DNA from: CAADGV01 sp040290295 | GTDB lineage: Bacteria > Bacteroidota > Ignavibacteria > UBA10030 > UBA6906 | DNA length: 64,000 bases | NCBI GenBank assembly: GCA_040290295.1 | Contig: PSMW01000013.1 | Coordinates: 31,994 to 95,993, forward strand | Direction of reading: 5' to 3' | Part shown: positions 39,151-47,779 of the stretch, in pieces | Layout of the letters: every line of letters begins with the position of its first letter | Position numbering within the stretch: position 1 is the first letter of the stretch | The notes under the pieces: generated by a model | Databases searched by the model: none | What the model was told of the DNA's origin: nothing | What the model saw: only the letters and a program-made list of their open reading frames with translations | Made by a program: the position numbers and the translations under genes

Positions 39151-41447
39151 GAGCCGAGTATCTCCACTTCAACGGTGCCGGTTGCTTTTGCCATACACGC
39201 AAGACGGTGTTCGCCCGCGGCAAGCCCACAAATATCTTCCAATGTTCCCTTCTCCTCGTTGCCCAAAGGGCTGAGGAACTCTCTTCCTGAAAGTACTCGA
39301 ATTGGATCACTGCCGCAAATGCCTGCATGGCATTCCGCAACGATCTTGATGCCGTGCTTTTCTGCCAAAGCGCAGATGGTTTGCCCCGCTTCCAGCGGTA
39401 CGGTTTTCCCAACATTTGTGAACGTGACGACGAGTCCTGTCAGCGCAGGGGCTGCCGGCGGTGCGACCTTCGGCGACGGAATAGGGACTTCTCGTTGAGG
39501 CGGACGCGTCGTAATGCGTAAGGGCTGTGCCGGTGCGGTCTCGGTCCACTGAAGCTTGAAGGCTTGGCTTCCGACACGAAACATCTCTCCCGGTTCGATC
39601 GGGATTGCGTTCCGTACTCGAAGGTACGTTCCGTTCACGCTCTTGAGATCTTTGGCGTACACATTTTCCTCCTTGACAGAGAGGGAAAGATGACGTCGAG
39701 AGAGCGTCATGTCCGACTTGTCGAGTGTAATATCTGGAGCTTCCCGCCCAACCACAATAGTTTTGTCGGGCGCAAGGCGATAGGTGCCGATGAGCTTGCC
39801 GGTACGATCGTAGTGCAGCATCGAGTTCTGACCATCTTCTTTTTTGAAGAGTAAGAACCGTCTGCCCAAACGAAGCAGATCGCCGTGGGTGACTTCTCGC
39901 GGTTTGCCTTCCGTTAAGCGGAGAAAGACGCCTGTCTGACTTCCATCGTCGCGCAGTGTAAAGCCTTCAGGTCCATGCGCGACGGATGCATGCCGCTCGG
40001 AAAGATTTACATCATCAGGGAACACAATGTCGCAAAACTTTCTGCCGATGGTTGTCACGCCATGAAGTGTGAGCGGGTATTCATCTTCTTCCACACCTCC
40101 GGCTGTGACACGCACGAGCGCCACTCGTCGTGGACTCTCGACTGCTTCGGGTTTCTTCTCCACCGCTGGCGTGAACGTGGCAAAGATCGTAGCAAGGGGT
40201 TGCGCAGGTTTGGGCGGTTCGATGACGCGCTCGGTTTCCGCAAATTCTACTTGGACATCGATTTCCTTCTTGCCTGCAACTCGTTGCGCAACGACTTCGG
40301 CGACGAGGACACCGTCAATCATTCCCGCTTTGATGTTTCCGCGATGTTTGATCTCTCGAAATGTCGCCGGATGGGCGCCGAAGTCATCTGTTTCGAGATA
40401 CGCTTGACTCAAGATATCGCCGATGAGGTAGATGTTCGGCTGCTGCGTCTCGAGTAGACGCGTGAGGCACATGCGCTTCTTGTTGCTTGGTCCCCCGGTC
40501 ACCATCCGAATCCCGAGCGTGTTGAGAAACGCTTCAGGAATATCTTCACCAATGCACGCGATGCAGGCTTCCTTCGGAAACTCGAAGTGTTGTGTTTCGT
40601 TCGGCCTTCCCGGAATGGTCTTGCGATCGATGCGCAACGAGAGATAGTCCCGCTTGTCGTCCGCAGTAACGATGGCAACGGGCTCGCTGTTCGGGAAGTA
40701 GCGGATGTTGCCGTTGCCCATATACGCTTCGAAGAACACGTCGGCGAGTGCTTTGGATACCTTGGGAAGCTTGTCACCGCGATACGACCAATAGACCGCC
40801 GAAGGTTCGTTCGCCTTCGCCTTTGCGTTGGAGATGGCAATGACTGCTTCTGCTGCGGATGTTCCCCCGCCGATAACGAGTGCCGGACCCTTCACGTACG
40901 CTTGGGGATCGCTCAAGCGATACGCAATGCCATCGGTGTTACCGGGGATGTCGAACCGTCGCGGGACGCCTCGCCCGATCCCGATGGCGATGTGTCGTGC
41001 TTGCAAGTGTTGTTCGACCCTGAGGTTGTGGTTCCACACTTTGACATTCCACACGCCGTCGGTGTGTTGGATGCCGAGCAACTCAACGCCGACCTTTGCC
41101 GGCACGTTGTTCTCGACGTACAATTGTTTCCAAGAATTGACGAGATCATCCTTGTCGATAGGTCCGAAGTGCAGCGCGCTGATGAGCGCTCCTCCTTTGG
41201 GGAAGCGCATCTGGTCGCCACCGCCGAAATCGGGAAGGATGAGTTTGTCTTTAGGATAATCGCGAATACGTTTCAGAATGTCGTCGTAATCGATGACGAG
41301 GACGCTCAGCCCAAGCTCGACGGTGCGAAATGCCGCGGCTGTACCTGCAGGTCCGCCTCCCACAACCAGGAGATCGAGTACTGAAGGGAGCGGAGAGGGC
41401 TTCTTGAGAATCAATAAGCCATCGTCAGTGTATTCCATGTTTGCCAT
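39147..41447 (-). CDS. FAD oxidoreductase-FHA-FHA-ferredoxin fusion
   Basis: A multidomain cytoplasmic protein of 766 aa. Residues about 15-370 are a thioredoxin-reductase-like/YpdA-like flavoprotein with the FAD motif LLVVGGGPAGTAAAF and the NAD(P) motif LVIGGGTSAAEAV. FHA 1 is at about 450-540 (TIGRKFCDIVFPDDVNLSERHASV, shown by GRK and SERH) and FHA 2 at about 565-650 (GREAP, SRRHLSL, NGTYLR); both keep the phospho-threonine-binding Arg/Ser/His pattern. The last 90 residues are [2Fe-2S]-ferredoxin-like, but with Cys in CHAGICGSD and two later ones in DICGL and LACMA, not the usual C-x4-C-x2-C. AAGGA supports the ATG at 41447. It probably moves electrons from NAD(P)H, with assembly gated by phospho-threonine binding. 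Confidence 0.88.
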   Translation of the reverse strand: MANMEYTDDGLLILKKPSPLPSVLDLLVVGGGPAGTAAAFRTVELGLSVLVIDYDDILKRIRDYPKDKLILPDFGGGDQMRFPKGGALISALHFGPIDKDDLVNSWKQLYVENNVPAKVGVELLGIQHTDGVWNVKVWNHNLRVEQHLQARHIAIGIGRGVPRRFDIPGNTDGIAYRLSDPQAYVKGPALVIGGGTSAAEAVIAISNAKAKANEPSAVYWSYRGDKLPKVSKALADVFFEAYMGNGNIRYFPNSEPVAIVTADDKRDYLSLRIDRKTIPGRPNETQHFEFPKEACIACIGEDIPEAFLNTLGIRMVTGGPSNKKRMCLTRLLETQQPNIYLIGDILSQAYLETDDFGAHPATFREIKHRGNIKAGMIDGVLVAEVVAQRVAGKKEIDVQVEFAETERVIEPPKPAQPLATIFATFTPAVEKKPEAVESPRRVALVRVTAGGVEEDEYPLTLHGVTTIGRKFCDIVFPDDVNLSERHASVAHGPEGFTLRDDGSQTGVFLRLTEGKPREVTHGDLLRLGRRFLLFKKEDGQNSMLHYDRTGKLIGTYRLAPDKTIVVGREAPDITLDKSDMTLSRRHLSLSVKEENVYAKDLKSVNGTYLRVRNAIPIEPGEMFRVGSQAFKLQWTETAPAQPLRITTRPPQREVPIPSPKVAPPAAPALTGLVVTFTNVGKTVPLEAGQTICALAEKHGIKIVAECHAGICGSDPIRVLSGREFLSPLGNEEKGTLEDICGLAAGEHRLACMAKATGTVEVEILGS

Positions 41448-41523
41448 AGATTTCCTTCTTTGCCAGCGCCACTCCTCCAACACACCTACCACGGCGCAAG
41501 GGATGCACGCTAAGCCGTGGCGG

Positions 41524-42456
41524 CTACCCAGCCGGCTTCCTCACAACTCGGGCTTTCACCAAACCGAAAGCCATCTCTCTTCCCTCGGTTAACTCCACCT
41601 CCGATGAGATGCGTCGATCATCCACATACGTTTGATTCTTACTGCCGAGATCTTTCAATGTCAATCTTCCGCCCTGCAGTGTAAACTGTGCATGTTTACG
41701 CGAAACCGAACCATCCTCGATAACGATGTCGCATGTCGGCTCACGTCCGACGATGGTTGTCCCCTCCTTCAAATCGAACGCCTGTGGTTTGCCCTTCAAC
41801 GACTCGAAGACAAGAACAAACGCACCCTTTCTTTGACTTTCAGCTTCCCCTTTTGGGGGTTTCGAAGGCTCGACGAACGAGGGAACGGACGAGAATTCGA
41901 TACCAATTTTGGTGCGCGACGCATCATCTACCGACGGCATTTGTTCGCTTTTCTCTTCCAGCACATTGGGCGCGAACATCACCCCATCGTCGAAGACCGT
42001 TTTTTGCCGATCTTCTGACGGTGGCGGCGGAGGGACTACCTGCTGTGCAGGTTTCGGCGGCTGCTGCACCGGAGACTGTTCACGTTTCGGCTCTTGCACC
42101 TGCGGCTCGACCTTCCGTGCAGGCGGTTCCATCATCGCTGGTGCCGGCGCAGGATCGAGCACCTGAAAAAAGAAGTTGAACGTTCTGGCAAACGTGATCA
42201 CGTGCAGCTTGTCCAACCGCTCCTTTCCGCGAACGCGCATACCATCTAGCCATGTGCCGTTGCGGCTATTCAAATCTTCCAAGAAGTACGCATTCGCTTT
42301 CTGATCGAAAAAGATGCGAGCGTGTTTTCCGGAGATGAGCTGGGGATAGAGTTGAATCGTGTTGTCGGGATTCTTACCGATCGTTGCTTCGTTCTTGATT
42401 TCGAAGCTTGCTCCGGCAAGCTGTCCGGTTTTGCAGAAGAGTCGGGCTGTCATCAT
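41524..42456 (-). CDS. Protein with two FHA domains
   Basis: A 310-residue cytoplasmic protein. FHA 1 is at about 5-95 (ATIGKNPDN, LISGKHARI, NSRNGTWLDG) and FHA 2 at about 220-305 (TIVGREPTCDI, SVSRKHAQF, SKNQTYVDD). The two are joined by a linker of about 90 residues rich in Pro and Gln. FHA domains bind phospho-threonine peptides, so it is a likely target or adaptor of the kinase encoded downstream. The start ATG at 42456 overlaps the TAA of the decahaem gene (TAATG), with a second ATG directly after, showing translational coupling between a membrane cytochrome and a signalling adaptor. Confidence 0.92.
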   Translation of the reverse strand: MMTARLFCKTGQLAGASFEIKNEATIGKNPDNTIQLYPQLISGKHARIFFDQKANAYFLEDLNSRNGTWLDGMRVRGKERLDKLHVITFARTFNFFFQVLDPAPAPAMMEPPARKVEPQVQEPKREQSPVQQPPKPAQQVVPPPPPSEDRQKTVFDDGVMFAPNVLEEKSEQMPSVDDASRTKIGIEFSSVPSFVEPSKPPKGEAESQRKGAFVLVFESLKGKPQAFDLKEGTTIVGREPTCDIVIEDGSVSRKHAQFTLQGGRLTLKDLGSKNQTYVDDRRISSEVELTEGREMAFGLVKARVVRKPAG

Positions 42457-44033
42457 TATTTCTCGACGAACAGTTGTAAGCTTCCGCGTTGTTCTTTGTT
42501 CGGGTGCATAAAGTGGCACGTCACACATGCGTTGGCAGCCGCGCTCGGTGTGTGACATTCCTTGCAATTGTCGATCGTCGGAAGGTTCTGCGTTGCCGCT
42601 CGATCCAACAGCGCAATGCCCGACGTATCGCCGGCGAGTGCGCGATCGACCGGAATGATGTCGTGGCACTCCAAGCAACGGCGTTGGGTGATGTGCGCGC
42701 GATGATCGAACTCTGCACGCATCAGCGCTCGCTGGCTTGCCTTCACCGCAAGGATGGAGGCGCGCTCGACCTCATGACACTCCAAACACGGCTTCGTCAT
42801 CTTGCGAGCGAAGTCCTCGAGCGCTTGGCGCTGACCTTCCGTGAGATTCGGATTCAGGCTGCCGCGTGTCATCATCGGGAAAAGATCGGGGAGCGCACCG
42901 TTCTGGGACAACTGGAGTTGCGCCGCCTTCAGGAGCGAGTCGATGCGTTGAAGTTCCGCTTGAATTTCCGGTTCTGGACGTGAGCGCAAGCCCAGCACAT
43001 ACTGTTGGAGCGCAGCGATCGCTTCGCGATATGCCTGCCGTGTACCTTTACTGCCGCCGAGGGCGTCCAACACATCAGCCAGCGTCGAGTCAGAAAAGAG
43101 GATGCGGCGCAGTTGGCGAAGATTCTCCAGTATCCACGGATCGCGGTGATACACCGGGGACTTCTTCACGCGATTGCCGCTTACGCTAAACTCGTTCGGA
43201 TTAGTGTAGAATGCCCAGAGTGTGCCGGGACCTTTGCGGCGTTGAATCATCTCGAGCGTCTCCACGCCGATGCTCAACGGGTCCGACGGATCTTTTATCG
43301 CCAGCGACGGCGTCTCCGACGACGTCGTCAGATGACAGTCGCCGCAATGCGAATCATAATCCAGGGGCAAGAATCCTTTGCCTTGCTTGTCGGCGTTATG
43401 GCAATAGAGGCACGCGGTTTCGATGTTCGTCGTATTGAGTTTCTTCAGCACTTCCTTGGTATGCTTCACGTGTGTCATCTTCAGCGTCGAATCATCAGGG
43501 GTGGTGAGACGAGTAAAGGCGGGATGATCACGATTGAACGAAGCATAATGACAGCTCGCGCAGCGTGCATCGGGCACTTCTGTGATCATAGCTTCTCGCC
43601 CGCGATGTTCGGGATGGCACGCCGCACATTGAACCTCTCGCGAAGCAAACTGCGGACGAACCGTTTGCAGCCTTGTAGGATCGTCCGAGCGATACACATA
43701 GTGTGCGGGGAACGAATATACACCCAGCCTGTCGTTTGTTTTCTCGTGGCAGGTCGAGCACTGCGCATCCAATGTCCCCTGAAACGGGCGATGACATTTC
43801 GTGCATTCTGTTTCGAAGTTGGCGTGATTGGACGAGACAGAGCCGCTGGAAATGAAGGTGTTGCCCAATGCGAGTGCATCCACAGCGTAATAGACGGCGA
43901 TCAGCGCACAGCCGATCCCGCCGATGATCACCATGTGTTTGCGCGTCAGCGGACGTATGTACTTTTTTGTGACACCCAGCCGTGCGTCGCTGAAGATTCC
44001 TTTTCTGGTTTGTCCGTTCTCTTGTTTTGCCAT
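42456..44033 (-). CDS. Membrane-anchored decahaem cytochrome c
   Basis: A protein of 525 aa with a short cytoplasmic N-terminus, one membrane helix (about 34-55, MVIIGGIGCALIAVYYAV) and a periplasmic domain with ten CXXCH motifs: six in the first half (CTKCH, CSTCH, CAACH, CASCH, CLYCH, CGDCH) and four near the C-terminus (CLECH twice, CKECH, CVTCH). A haem-free helical stretch of about 190 residues separates them. It resembles NrfH/cytochrome c3-type quinol-linked electron carriers in layout, though its size is unusual. The start at 44033 gives the normal short lead; the frame extends upstream without support. It follows the b-type cytochrome gene and should take electrons from it into the periplasm. 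Confidence 0.9.
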   Translation of the reverse strand: MAKQENGQTRKGIFSDARLGVTKKYIRPLTRKHMVIIGGIGCALIAVYYAVDALALGNTFISSGSVSSNHANFETECTKCHRPFQGTLDAQCSTCHEKTNDRLGVYSFPAHYVYRSDDPTRLQTVRPQFASREVQCAACHPEHRGREAMITEVPDARCASCHYASFNRDHPAFTRLTTPDDSTLKMTHVKHTKEVLKKLNTTNIETACLYCHNADKQGKGFLPLDYDSHCGDCHLTTSSETPSLAIKDPSDPLSIGVETLEMIQRRKGPGTLWAFYTNPNEFSVSGNRVKKSPVYHRDPWILENLRQLRRILFSDSTLADVLDALGGSKGTRQAYREAIAALQQYVLGLRSRPEPEIQAELQRIDSLLKAAQLQLSQNGALPDLFPMMTRGSLNPNLTEGQRQALEDFARKMTKPCLECHEVERASILAVKASQRALMRAEFDHRAHITQRRCLECHDIIPVDRALAGDTSGIALLDRAATQNLPTIDNCKECHTPSAAANACVTCHFMHPNKEQRGSLQLFVEK

Positions 44034-44159
44034 AAGGGTGAAACGTTCTCTGTCAGTCTTTAATTCATTTTTTTGGTCATGCACACGAGAGCACTCATCG
44101 TGCCGAAGAACGCACTGCCGAAACCGTTGCAGCAAGCGTACAACGTTTCCTCCACACCC

Positions 44160-44996
44160 TTAGTAGTACCACACTGCCCAGATATGCAACAGGATCATCA
44201 AAAGCAGAACAAACGAAAGTGGTACATGCGTATAGAGCCACCACCGCAGCGCACGCTGAAGCGAATAGTGGGCGTCCAATTCGAGTTTGGTTCTGAAGAT
44301 GAGCTGGATTTCGTCCAGTTTCGACTTCTCCTCTGTCGGCAAGACGCGGCGAAGGAAATCGAACTGACGCACGCGCGACTGAATGCCTCCCGTTACATCC
44401 AGATAGTAGATCAATCGCGGTTGAGGAGCGACCAGCGCCGCAGCAACATGTGATCGATAGAAATCCTTGATGGGAGCGGCACAACTTGCCACCAACTTTT
44501 CGGCACGCTCACGCAACTGCTGAACAAGTTCGGGAATCCTTTCATACACCGCTTCGACAGAGAGTCCGGAAGTGAGAAGCCGCGGAATCCAACGCTGCAA
44601 TGCAAGTCCAAGGAAACCGCTCAACGTGATCCACACAGCAAGTCCCCACAGTAGCCAGTTGAAGACGCCGTTCGGAAGACTGAAGCCGGTGTGGAACAGA
44701 ACGAGAACTGCGCCGAGTGTTCCACCGTAGAGGTGAAACTGTACCCACACCTTCGACCTTCCGAGATCGCGATGGAACATGCGGCGCCGCGCAGCATAAA
44801 GCCCTGCTCCGAACATCAGCACGGCAGCAACCCACCCGTACGTCAAACCCCACCCCTTGCCCGGATTCACCTCGAAGAAGAGTGCATTGATCGCGTACAT
44901 CGTGCTGAAAACACCCAACGCGATGATCGATGCTTTTGCCCATTCCGGCGAACGAACGAGCTTGGACAGAGGAATCAATGGGAGAAAACGTTTCAT
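44160..44996 (-). CDS. b-type cytochrome-like membrane protein
   Basis: A 278-residue integral membrane protein with about five to six helices. Histidines sit inside or at the ends of helices in QFHLYGG, VLFHTGFSL, YTHVPLS and LLHIWAVWYY, the spacing expected for two b haems in a four-helix core. A soluble segment of about 110 residues splits the helices. No close named family is recognised; the best guess is a quinone- or ferredoxin-linked cytochrome b subunit. It lies between a four-cluster [4Fe-4S] protein and the anchored decahaem cytochrome, the place expected for the membrane-crossing step. Confidence 0.75.
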   Translation of the reverse strand: MKRFLPLIPLSKLVRSPEWAKASIIALGVFSTMYAINALFFEVNPGKGWGLTYGWVAAVLMFGAGLYAARRRMFHRDLGRSKVWVQFHLYGGTLGAVLVLFHTGFSLPNGVFNWLLWGLAVWITLSGFLGLALQRWIPRLLTSGLSVEAVYERIPELVQQLRERAEKLVASCAAPIKDFYRSHVAAALVAPQPRLIYYLDVTGGIQSRVRQFDFLRRVLPTEEKSKLDEIQLIFRTKLELDAHYSLQRALRWWLYTHVPLSFVLLLMILLHIWAVWYY

Positions 44997-45062
44997 TGTT
45001 GATCACGAAATCCGAGAGTGAACCATTGCATACGCTTCGTGCACGTGCACGAGAAGTTCGCG

Positions 45063-46688
45063 TTAGCCAGCCTCTTTCCACAATAACGATTTGAACTCCT
45101 GCACGTCGCCAATGCGCATCGCACAGCCATGCGGGCAACTCCGCACGCACGCTGGCCCAGCAGGATCGGTATAGCACAGGTCGCATTTGGATGCGAGAAC
45201 CTTTTCCTTTCCGCGCAAGCCTTCGGGAATCATGTCGGGGGGCCAGAGTTCTCCTGTTTCGTGCATGATGATGGCATCGTACGGACAATTGTTGGCACAC
45301 GAGCCGCATCCAATACAGAGCGGGTCGGAGATGGCAACGACATCACCTACATCCGTACGGCGGATCGCCCCGGTTGGGCAGCCGATGAGACACACAGGAT
45401 CCTCGCAGTGATAGCATGCGCGAGCAACGAGGAAGTTGCCGATCTTGTTTCCTTCTCGAACGAAGCGAGGTATGCCTCCATGTGTGTCGGCACATCCCCG
45501 GACGCAGTCGTCGCAGCGCGTGCACACATCCAAGTCGATGACCAAAATGCTGTTGCCTTCCACCAAGCCGTTGTCGAGTGCGCGCGCGATGAACTCGGAC
45601 TGGCTGATGTTGCGCTTGCTATAGCCTGCTTCCTTGATGCGCGCTGCAACCGCCTCCCACAACAAGGCTTCGACATCGGGTTGCTCAGCGAGCACGCTTC
45701 GGAAATCCTCTCGCGCAAGCTTCACCAACTCGGAGTACTCTTGTGAAGAAGCTGTGAAGAGCCACGCCGCATTCCCATCGAGCAGTACTTCAGCTTCGCC
45801 GAAGAGACTGCCTTTGGGAAGATATGAGACGACGATGTTCCCTTCCGCCAACCGTTGCGACAGCTTGATGAAACCCGAACGGACGAGATACACTGCGTCC
45901 GCGGGGGCGCCCTCGGTCGTGATCACCTCGCCGGGTTCGCACGAAACCAACTCGACCTTCTGTGCAAGAGCCTGAATAAACGAGTCGTTGATGCCGCGAA
46001 AGAACGGTGTGGCGCGCAGTTGCGAGATAAGCGTGCGCTCTTTGTAGAGCTTGTCTAATCGTGCCTTCAATCCTGCGGAGCGTTTACGCATCAAGCGAAG
46101 CGCTGCAGTCCGAATTTGTACAAGCTGACACGTCGATGTCGTTTTCGCCGTCGCGGATTGGGGCCAGCCGTTGAGTGCGCCGATTTCCCCCAATATGTCT
46201 CCTGCTGAAAGCCGTAGCGTCGTTCCCGTCGGCAGGTCGAAATCCATTGACGCGAGAAACGTGATCTCCTTTCCACCACGCTTCGGTTCTATGGGACGGT
46301 ACATCGTGCCTTCACCTCGCGCTGGTGTTCCACTGGAAGCCTCTTCCCGTCCAGAGAACACTTGTGTCCTTCCTCGCGCAAAAATCGGTGCGGCAACCTG
46401 TTGCTTTTGCAAATACACTTCAACAGTACCCGAGACGATGAAGAAGGCAAGGTCGATATAGCTCCCCTCTTCGAAAAGCACGGTGCCCGATCTCCAAAGT
46501 GCAAGAGAGATGTCCGGCGAAATTTTTTCCAAGAACTTCTCGTCATAGTCCTTGAAAATCTCGAACTGCTTCAACACCTGCGGCGTGGGTTTCTCGGAAA
46601 GCTCGAGGATGCCCATGTTCGCTCCGTAGGAGGTCCAACGGTCTTTGTATTGTTCGAGCCGTTTCAGTTGTGTTTGGCCGAGCGTCAT
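45063..46688 (-). CDS. Twin cNMP-binding-like domains fused to a four-cluster [4Fe-4S] ferredoxin
   Basis: A protein of 541 aa. Two cyclic-nucleotide-binding folds fill about residues 45-210 and 225-345; the first contains an insertion of about 50 residues. Key pieces are SAGDILGEIGALNG and PKGSLFGEAEVLLDG, but the Arg that normally binds the cyclic phosphate is not seen in either copy (QSATAK, WLFTAS). The C-terminal 170 residues carry sixteen cysteines in four cluster motifs (CTRCDDCVRGC, CYHCEDPVCLIGC, CIGCGSCANNC, CDLC...CVRSC), the DmsB/HybA pattern. The ATG at 46688 comes one base after the preceding stop. It could pass electrons between a soluble donor and the b-type cytochrome under ligand control. 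Confidence 0.9.
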   Translation of the reverse strand: MTLGQTQLKRLEQYKDRWTSYGANMGILELSEKPTPQVLKQFEIFKDYDEKFLEKISPDISLALWRSGTVLFEEGSYIDLAFFIVSGTVEVYLQKQQVAAPIFARGRTQVFSGREEASSGTPARGEGTMYRPIEPKRGGKEITFLASMDFDLPTGTTLRLSAGDILGEIGALNGWPQSATAKTTSTCQLVQIRTAALRLMRKRSAGLKARLDKLYKERTLISQLRATPFFRGINDSFIQALAQKVELVSCEPGEVITTEGAPADAVYLVRSGFIKLSQRLAEGNIVVSYLPKGSLFGEAEVLLDGNAAWLFTASSQEYSELVKLAREDFRSVLAEQPDVEALLWEAVAARIKEAGYSKRNISQSEFIARALDNGLVEGNSILVIDLDVCTRCDDCVRGCADTHGGIPRFVREGNKIGNFLVARACYHCEDPVCLIGCPTGAIRRTDVGDVVAISDPLCIGCGSCANNCPYDAIIMHETGELWPPDMIPEGLRGKEKVLASKCDLCYTDPAGPACVRSCPHGCAMRIGDVQEFKSLLWKEAG

Positions 46689-46689
46689 A

Positions 46690-47682
46690 TCATGACCCAA
46701 CTTTCTTGTACAACAACTCCAGTCGTTTCTTCAACAGCAGAAGCACCTGATCAATGCGCGTGCTGTCGGTGATTGCCGGAAACGGCGGCAACTCGACCGG
46801 CGTTGCGGCAGCGGGAGGAGGCGCGGTGACATCGACCGGCGCAGGCCGCGGTGGTGGCGGTGGCTTCCGCGCGCGAACCGGCGGCGGGGATTCTTCTTTG
46901 CTTCCCTCCGGGGTCTGCTTGGGTGTTTGTGCTATAGCTTTCGGCGGAGGAGCGGCGGGCTTCTCCACGGCAGGTCTTGGCTGCGCAGCAGGCTTCTCGG
47001 CTACAGGCTTTTGTGTCTTTGCCGCAAGACCCGTCGGCGCTTTGCGTGCTGCAACCGCCTTGAAGACAGATTGTTCGGGAATGTTCCCCGGATCGCGATA
47101 CTTCCAATGTTTGGCGACTGACTTCATCCCCGATTTGTAATTGAACTTCGCGCCGTCGGGATGGCCCGCGGCAAGTATTTTCTGGTCCGTGAGGAGATGG
47201 CAACGCACACACGCATCGGCAAGAACGTCCGGGTTCTTCAAGTCCCACAAGCCAAGTGGCAACGACTTGGTGTATCCGGGGCGAATGGTGCCCGGCGTGC
47301 CTTTCGGTCCTTCGGAATGCGGATCTTTGTACGCGCTGCCCGGACCATGACAACTCTCGCAGCTTACTCCTTCCTCGACTTCCTTCCCTTCCTTACCAGA
47401 GATGATCGTGCCGTGACACTCCATGCATCGCGACGTGCCTTTGAGATAATTCGCCGCGCCGATACCGGAAAACTCTGCATACTTCCGCGCGTCTTCGTTG
47501 TCGGCAATGTCGTCTACCGAGTTCTTGTGTTTGTCGATCATGTTCTTGTTCTCGGAGGCGTGGCAATTATTCTGCCCGACGCCGCAACCGCTGGGACCGA
47601 TCGTCTGGTACTTCGTCTGTCCGTTCAGCGCTCCGATGATCACAACAAGCAGAAACGCGTTCGCGAACAAGGAACGATACAT
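46690..47682 (-). CDS. Periplasmic multihaem cytochrome c with proline-rich tail
   Basis: A protein of 330 aa. It has a signal peptide from the ATG at 47682 (YRSLFANAFLLVVIIGALNGQ, about 22 residues) and three standard haem sites (CMECH, CESCH, CVRCH). A CX6CH sequence (CGVGQNNCH) near the N-terminus may bind a fourth haem with atypical spacing. The first 175 residues look like the cytochrome c-554/c' group. A Pro/Ala/Lys-rich stretch of about 90 residues follows, then a short helix (IDQVLLLLKKRLELLYKK), a layout that suits a flexible tether. It lies between the outer-membrane decahaem gene and the iron-sulfur gene and may shuttle electrons across the periplasm. Confidence 0.85.
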   Translation of the reverse strand: MYRSLFANAFLLVVIIGALNGQTKYQTIGPSGCGVGQNNCHASENKNMIDKHKNSVDDIADNEDARKYAEFSGIGAANYLKGTSRCMECHGTIISGKEGKEVEEGVSCESCHGPGSAYKDPHSEGPKGTPGTIRPGYTKSLPLGLWDLKNPDVLADACVRCHLLTDQKILAAGHPDGAKFNYKSGMKSVAKHWKYRDPGNIPEQSVFKAVAARKAPTGLAAKTQKPVAEKPAAQPRPAVEKPAAPPPKAIAQTPKQTPEGSKEESPPPVRARKPPPPPRPAPVDVTAPPPAAATPVELPPFPAITDSTRIDQVLLLLKKRLELLYKKVGS

Positions 47683-47779
47683 AATGAATGCGGAGGAGTA
47701 ACCGAATGGCAACATTGGTCCGATAAAAGTCTTTGTTTGACGCTTCAAGGCCCGGCTTTTACCATGCGATCTTGCTTAT

